A stretch of DNA of 64,000 bases, taken from positions 11,930,478-11,994,477 of the forward strand of contig QVOM02000021.1 in assembly GCA_003586115.2 (NCBI GenBank), in the 5' to 3' direction. Numbering within the stretch: position 1 is the stretch's first letter; the number at the start of each line of letters is the position of its first letter. Made by a program: the position numbers and the translations under genes. Shown in pieces: positions 57,879-64,000 of this stretch. Source of the stretch: Salvator merianae. Lineage: Eukaryota > Chordata > Lepidosauria > Squamata > Teiidae. The notes beneath the pieces are model-generated. The model worked only from the letters and a program-made list of their open reading frames with translations. It was not told the DNA's origin and did no database searches.

Positions 57879-59099
57879 ATCGATGCAAAGGTTTCCTTGT
57901 AAATACAACCAGTTGCTAGTTCTGTAGGTAGAGATTTATTTGAAGACAATATTTAAGGTCTTCCCCTGCTGTCTTTATAAGTAAATGAGAATGCTTCGCA
58001 GAATTAAAATAGTGGCACAAGTTTAAGGCAAGCATGAGAGAATGCTGAAATTCATTATTTGCAAGCCTGGAAATTTAAATTTTAATTACATTGCTATTGT
58101 TGTTAAAATGCAGCAGTAGTAGCAGCAACACAAGCAATAAATGTGTATTTACACAAGGAAAAATAAGCCTTGGAGAAATTTAATTTCTGACTTCCCCTTT
58201 ACCTGGTGTGCTACTGGTTGAGCTGCATGTAAATGAGAAGGAAGGACTGGTGGATATTTGTCTGATGAGTGAAAACTGGAGGGGAAGGAGCAGGATTCAT
58301 ATTTTTGCATTCTGCTAAAATCCTAGATTATTATCTGATGTACAGCTGACCATTTCAAGTCCCAAGGCCCGTCTTTCTCAGCCATAACTAATGGGTTTCA
58401 GTGACATCTCTCATTAACCTTGAACGTTTTCATAATCTCTAAATCAGGTGTGAGGTGTCACCATTTGGGAGAAAAGAAGTCTTTTTATCAGCTATTTCAC
58501 CAAATAGACATAGGATCTACTGACTTTTGCAAGGATTTTGACTGACCCTAATGAGCCACAACCAAAGGCCTGAACCTCAATAGTTTACTGCAACATGCAG
58601 ATGGGAGAAATGGATAAAAAATGGTATTAAGAACTCAGAAGCATCATGTTAAATACATTGTTCCATTGTGGGTCAGTATGACAGGGCCTCCCAGGATGGC
58701 CTCCTGTATCCCATTAGTCCTACTAGTTTGTGTCTTCGGTGTAACAACAATTAAAAAGCAAAGGCTAGTATTTCACTTCTTTTCCAGGCTGATTAGACTG
58801 ATTAACAGTCTCAGACAGGTGGTGGGTTTGAAGGTCGGAGCTATTTTGTTTTGTTTCTAACTAGACATGTTTCTGTTTTTAATTGTGACACACTGGAGTG
58901 TGTGGTTATCCTTTTGGAGGCTGGATTTACTTAATCAAAAACTGTTAGGTTGAAAGGCCACGCTGAGTAGATGAATTTCAGATGGCTTCCTCATTCATGT
59001 GCCAAAAATATCCAAAACTGCATGCTAATGAGAGGGTAAGGACTTCAAGTACCTTGTTTATTTGTCCTTGTTTCCTCCCTTAAAGCAGCAAGGGTCAGT
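57494..59099. other. No gene seen
   Basis: Unassigned apart from the GAAA array. Confidence 0.4.
57824..57878 (+). repeat. (GAAA)n microsatellite
   Basis: About 14 uninterrupted GAAA units; likely polymorphic. Confidence 0.97.
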
Positions 59100-60272
59100 G
59101 ACATTCAAAATGGGAGATGAAGAGACCCTAGCCCCCAGAAGAGACCCTACCCCCCTAACATGGTGTGAAAAATGGGCAACCACCTCCATCTATAGAGATA
59201 GAAGTCACCTGGAATCCAACTTCAAGTGACACTACAGCCACCACTTTGCAACTTGAAAAGCTGCAAACAACATTAATAACAGAATGGTATAAACTAGAAT
59301 CCAAAATAGACTGGAAAATATTAGCCCTTGAGAATTAATTATCAGCAATGCATTCATGCTTCAAACAAATTCAAACAGCGGCCACAGAAGCGATGGATAC
59401 AACAATAGCAAACATTACCAAAATAAAATACCTTAGACTACATAATGACTTACTGGCCTGAAGGATCTCTCAAGAAGCCAGAACATTTGCTTATGTGGCT
59501 TGAAAGACTGGAAGAGGGCCCAGATCTAATTCAATACTTAATCAAATGGTCATCTAAAATTCTACCTTGTATACCTACTGACACCTCTGAAATTCAAATG
59601 ACTCTTCGCAATCTAAGACCACCATCCATCTCACCAAATTCGCTTCATGATATAATTGTTGCTTTAAAGCATTTCTCATTGAAAACAAAATAATTCATAG
59701 CGCTAAGGAATATTTCCAATCTCTGTCATAGTCTTACAAGATAAAGACTGGGAATTGTGGAAGCAATGTAGGAGCCACAAGTTCATGGATGCCCTCACTA
59801 ATGCTAACATCTGCTACAGATGGCTCCCCTCCTGTGCCTTACTGATCCGCTATCAGGGAAAGTTACTAAAAGCACAAGGAAAGAAGAAGTAATCAGTCTT
59901 CTGGCCTCATTATTAGACATCTGTGTGCCAATGTTCTTGCAGGAGATGGGAAATCCAGGTCCATTCACCTCAGCTAGCAAGAATGGTCCACTCCAAAACA
60001 TTAAAGAAACATACCATCCAAGATCCAGCTGACCTGCCTATCCCAGACATGTTTCAAAAGGATAAGAGTGAGGTCACCTGACTCAACACATTCTTAAGAT
60101 AAATTCATCACATTGAACAAAACAAACATATTCATAATATTACTCCCCTTGATGAAAGTGTTTGTGCTCATATAGAACCTCACTATTTCACCATATTCAA
60201 AAAAGAAGAGAGACAGAGACAGAGATAGAGATAGATAAAACCTCTACAGCAAACACTTTGAAGCAGACCTTA

Positions 60273-60743
60273 TGGCCTGTTTGCACTTTGTGCTAGCAAG
60301 CATCAGGAATGCTTGCTAGCAAAATGCTTTTGCACTTTGCAGAGGCCTGAGAAGCCGGGAGCAGCATAAAACTGCTCCTGATTGCTTCTATCTGTGGAGC
60401 ACAAGTTAGTGCTTCACAGCTTTACCAGGAGCTGATAGTCAGCTCCCAGAAAAGTGTGTTCACACTTATCATGGCCTCCACACCATGTGCGGCCAACAGG
60501 CCTACACAATCGCCCAGTCGCACCTGTGCGATTGCCTGATCATGCTTGTGTGGCACTGGTGCTTGCCATGGCAGCATCCAGCTGCTTCCTGGTCACTGTC
60601 ATGGTGAACATCAAGCAAAGCTACCAGCATTTGCACCGTGAATGTTTGTAGCCTGCTCATAGTGCAGACTACAGCCATGTGGTCAGTACCATCTTAGAAT
60701 GGGATAATTATCTCATTCTCAGGTGGTAAGTGCAAAAACACCC
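60273..60743. mobile_element. Harbinger-like MITE with clear hairpin ends
   Basis: Ends TGGCCTGTTTGCACTTTG and the complement of GGGTGTTTTTGCACTTACC; flanks TTA and CTA (2 of 3). The left sub-terminal hairpin is near perfect (GCTAGCAAGCAT / ATGCTTGCTAGC), as is the right one (AGAATGGGATAA / TTATCTCATTCT). The best example of the family's architecture. Confidence 0.82.
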
Positions 60744-60907
60744 CTAGTCATCAATGCTGGCACTAAATAATCTTAGCATTATTCATAGTATCTCATACTG
60801 GGGACATAGGATACACAGCAATCCACCCAATTAATCATCACTCTTAGCTCCTCTACATTTCTCTATTTTAAACTATTAATTTATAAAACCACACATCAGA
60901 TTGTACG

Positions 60908-61275
60908 GAGGAGGTTGTGAACTCTCTTTCCTCTTTCCTATGCATAGTCTCATATTACGATTGAAGAGGCTGTACACTTTCCTTCCTTTCTTTTAAAAAT
61001 CAAACTTCAAAGGTTTCATAGCAACCCATCTTCTTCTACCTCTATATTTACCTCTCTATCACATAGAGAAGGTTGTAAACTTTCTTTCCTTTCCATCATC
61101 CATAGCCTCATAAACCAGACGAGGAGACTGAAAACCTTCCTTCTACTCTTCATAACACCCATCTTCCTAGCACTCTATTTCTCACTTACTATAGCCACTC
61201 TAAATAGTAGTGGAGGTTGTCAGCTTTCTTCCTCTTTTTTTAGCCTTATCACATCATTAAAAAGGTTGCCAACTT
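60908..61275 (+). repeat. Degenerate tandem array in L1 spacer
   Basis: Six imperfect units begin with 'gaggttgtgaactctctttc'-like sequence, at about 60908, 60963, 61068, 61121, 61211 and 61258. Short and long units alternate, giving a higher-order period near 150 bp. A second small repeat, 'tatgcttcgctgagtataac' and 'tatgcttagttgaatataac', follows at about 61328 and 61427. Confidence 0.7.
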
Positions 61276-61560
61276 TCTGTCTCTCTTCTCTACTGTATAT
61301 ACCTAGTTGAGTCTCTCTGCTCTTTATGCTTCGCTGAGTATAACAGATGGATAAGTATGCAGCACTAAGAATCTGCCTTACCTCTTATGTACTCTGTTGA
61401 TTATATTATGAGTTTTCCTGTTGTGTATGCTTAGTTGAATATAACTGATGGATAATGTTATTGTGCCAAAGCAAAAATGTTAATATAAAATGGGTTTCTC
61501 TATGATTGGTTATATTTATAGAAACATTTATTAAAAAAATTGAGATATTCTTACTTCCAC

Positions 61561-62576
61561 AGTTTTAGCTATATAATGTTGCTTTAGCTAAAGTGAAAGG
61601 GAACTTACTGGGCACTTGCTTCTATATCACCCAGGCAGACTGCTCCCTTTGCTTAGTAGATCCTTTCTGGGAAGACTGAGCTATGCTCTGTTCACTGAAA
61701 CAAATAAGCTGCCCAATACAATGCCAACACGTGCGCTCCTTGTTCTCACCCAGAAGGATAATCTAATTTAGGGTAACTGGCACTGCCTCTCACACAGGTT
61801 GATGGCCCAACATAATTGGGCAGGCATCAGCCTCTCACTCCTGACACCTTTTCTTATTTTATTCTCTGCAGCACAGTGCTGAGAATAAGAGGAAAAAAGC
61901 CAGATAGATGGAATCTTAAATTCAATCTATAATTGCTACCATAAAACATGGTTAAAAGTCTTTAAAATACATCCCAGCCCAAATACTCCCCACAGCCCCG
62001 TCCTGGTCCCCAAATGATCATCTTGCAGGTGCCGCCTAAGGGCTCTGCCTTGGCCCTCTGCTGCTAAAGTACCAGCCTGCTCCCCCCTTGAAACCCCAAG
62101 TGCAGCTGCTTAGATCCACCACCAGCCACACCAGCAACTGTAGGATGTTCCTCAGTTCTCATCTTTACCAGAAGCAGGACCAGGAGGAGGCAGCAATTCA
62201 CCTAGCAGAACCCTGATCTTCCAACAGATTGTTTTGTTTTAAAAAATACTTATCTGCTGCACATGTTCAGTTTCTCATACTCAGAAAGATTGGGACTAGC
62301 GAGAGTGAAGTGAAAATGAAAGCATGGGCAGGAAGGACACTCAAATGTATGCTTTTGTTTCTTTATCACCATGGACAGACTAATTCTGCCAAAAGGCATA
62401 TAATACATATTTTAAATGAGTAAATACTAGAGATTACTAGGTTCTAAGGTTTAGCTTGAATTCAGTTTTATCTAGAACCAGGAACAACGTGTACATGAAT
62501 AGTCTGTGAACAATTTGAGGTTAAAATGAAAACACACACACACATTGGAAATACATTGATGAAAACCTTATTTAGA
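61561..62576. other. No gene seen
   Basis: Unassigned; a short CA run at about 62531-62543. Confidence 0.4.
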
Positions 62577-63023
62577 GGGCAAGATGCAGGTTAATTCAAA
62601 CGGTTTGAATAAAACCAGTCTATGCTGGAACAGATCCAGCAGTGTGGTGGCCATCCTTACTGTGAGGAACTGGGCTTCCAGCACTTGCAGCACGGTTGCT
62701 GGCCTGCCCACCATGACAGCAGCCATGGCAATGTCCAGCTGCTGCCATGGCAACCAGGGACTTGCACAGCCACGCTGCACTGCTTCGTGTCGTGTCCTGT
62801 TGTGTCCTGCAGCATTCACATCCAGAAACAGGTGCAAACACCGCTGACCAGGAGCAGTCCAGCTGCTTCTGGTCAAGCTGTGGACATTGATTTAACTGTC
62901 CACAGCTAGAAGTGTTCAGGAGCATCTGCAAACACTCCTAAGTGCTGGGGCCTCTGCAAAGTGTGGATGCATTTTGCTAGTGAGCATCTGGACGCTCACA
63001 AGCAATGAAGTGAGAACAGGCCC
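62577..63023. mobile_element. Harbinger-like MITE
   Basis: The right end is the complement of GGGCCTGTTCTCACTTC; the left end GGGCAAGATGCAGG is strongly changed. The interior 'tgctgccatggcaaccag', 'gaccaggagcagtccagctg' and 'ctagtgagcatctggacgctc' are family motifs. TTAGA occurs on both sides (62572-62576 with one shift, and 63024-63028). Overlapping frames of 87-103 codons are not conserved. Confidence 0.7.
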
Positions 63024-64000
63024 TTAGACTGAGCAACCCTGGTTTGGTTCAAAATACAGTTGGCTATTTTAAAATGCTAGCCTTCCTGGTTTAAACTTTT
63101 ACCACAGCTAGCACACTTATAAGCAGTATTTAAGCTTCAGGCATTCTTGATTTATTTCTGTCTTGCTTGTGCAAATGAATCTACCTTCCATTATGTTGAG
63201 TTGCAGAGATTTCCTAGGTAGCTGCAAACCTGTAGAAAAACTCTATTTCTTATAGCATAGCTGGAGCTGAAGGGCTTCTTTTGTCGCTTCCTTGTTATGG
63301 TTATTATAAAGTCAGTAAATGGAATCAAAGCAGACAACAGGCTTCCTGGAGACCATCTATAGTTTCCCACAGGGAAGTGAACAGCAAGCAAAAATCTGTC
63401 CACTGAGATGGGCTCCCTTGCTGTGATTGTTCTGGGAATATGGGCATCCTGCATGATTTTGAGTTCACTACAAAACTAGCTGGATTCCTGTCAGAAGGTG
63501 TGAAATGTCCCATGGAGTCACCTGCTGTATCTTGGTATGATGTTAGTGAAGGAGAAAGAGTGTGTAGCTCAAGAGATGGATTGCAGTTATTAGAAGTAAG
63601 CACACTGCTTTCAGAAAACACCAATTTTCAGAGCAGTCAGTGAAATCAGTCAGTGAGTGGGAGATGGCAGAAATATGTGTCAATATGAACCCTAGGAATA
63701 AGAGAGAGAGGGAAAGGGAAAGATAAATCCATTTGTAAGTAGACAATTCTTTAAAATGATTTCTAAACACAAAGCTGCACAGTTTCATTTAATAATCTTC
63801 AAAACCAGCAATAAAAACAATACAAAATAAATACTTCCAATGTACTCAGCTAGCATACCTGGTTCAAAGTCATTGTTTCATAATAGCTGCAGATTTCCTG
63901 GTTTCAAAAGGCTTCTTCTTCCTCCATTACATTAACATTGTCTAATGGAAATCCCACAGCAAGTATAATGACAACATGGAACCATTGGCTGTGTCTCGAT
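63024..64000. other. No gene seen
   Basis: Unassigned sequence to the window end; frames of 67-99 codons on both strands carry no recognised domain. Confidence 0.4.

Larger units (their letters stand above)
59100..61560 (+). pseudogene. L1 LINE: ORF1 and downstream spacer
   Basis: 59445-59693 encodes the L1 ORF1p RRM-like segment: 'LERLEEGPDLIQYLIKW', 'RPPSISPNSLHDIIVALKHFSLKTK'. About 59790-59920, in another frame, gives the C-terminal domain ('ALTNANICYRWLPSCALLIRYQGKLLKAQGKEE'). ORF1p is the RNA-binding chaperone of L1. Stops between the blocks show decay. A MITE sits at 60273-60743. Then a degenerate tandem array fills what would be the ORF1-ORF2 spacer, and no ORF2 follows. Element limits are approximate. 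Confidence 0.7.

Noticed and set aside
2676..63023. Calling the GGGCC-ended MITEs hAT elements, or giving them 5-bp duplications
   Set aside because: No consistent 8-bp duplication was found. The apparent 5-bp matches are explained by a 3-bp duplication plus flanking C and G shared with the element ends.
1..64000. CRISPR array, prophage, operon or bacterial-type system
   Set aside because: No regular direct repeats with spacers and no dense same-strand coding; the repeat content is clearly that of a vertebrate genome.

Overview
This window looks like ordinary non-coding DNA from a squamate reptile (lizard or snake). I reach that from the repeats rather than from genes. Two BovB/RTE LINEs lie beside CR1, L2, L1 and R4-type non-LTR fragments, a tRNA-derived reptile SINE, two solo LTRs and many short inverted-repeat DNA transposons. 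I found no host protein-coding exon, rRNA, CRISPR array or operon-like arrangement. Every open reading frame above about 60 codons either belongs to a decayed transposon protein or is a chance frame. The window could be intergenic or a large intron.

Layout. 1-9.1 kb: mostly unique sequence, one hAT element with near-perfect 8-bp target duplications, and a DNA-transposon copy carrying a tRNA-Glu retropseudogene. 9.1-14.7 kb: one decayed CR1 LINE split by at least five later insertions, one of which carries its own L1 insert. 15.4-18.6 kb: a reverse-strand BovB split by inverted-repeat DNA, itself invaded by a solo LTR. 18.6-26.3 kb: mostly unique sequence with isolated DNA transposons. 26.3-29.3 kb: a forward BovB with endonuclease and reverse transcriptase remnants and a nested CR1 tail. 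29.7-37.9 kb: SINE and CR1 tails, several inverted-repeat elements, a second solo LTR, and a large inverted duplication. 38.5-48 kb: R4-type, L2 and L1 remnants, a young GC-rich hAT element, and a hAT MITE inserted in another transposon. 48-50 kb: one element containing two others. 50-64 kb: unique blocks, CR1 and SINE tails, more inverted-repeat elements, and an L1 ORF1 followed by a degenerate tandem array.

The most informative signal is a large set of related 400-700 bp non-autonomous elements with ends close to GGGCCTGTTTGCACTT. They are mostly flanked by 3-bp duplications (TAA, TTA, CTA, AAG, AGA, TGA). In two cases the empty site can be read from the CR1 they interrupt. This fits PIF/Harbinger better than hAT. 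Nesting order gives a relative chronology: CR1, BovB, L1 and L2 bodies first, then the inverted-repeat elements, then LTRs, hAT MITEs and retroposons inside those. I saw no convincing new functional system; the interest lies in transposon biology.
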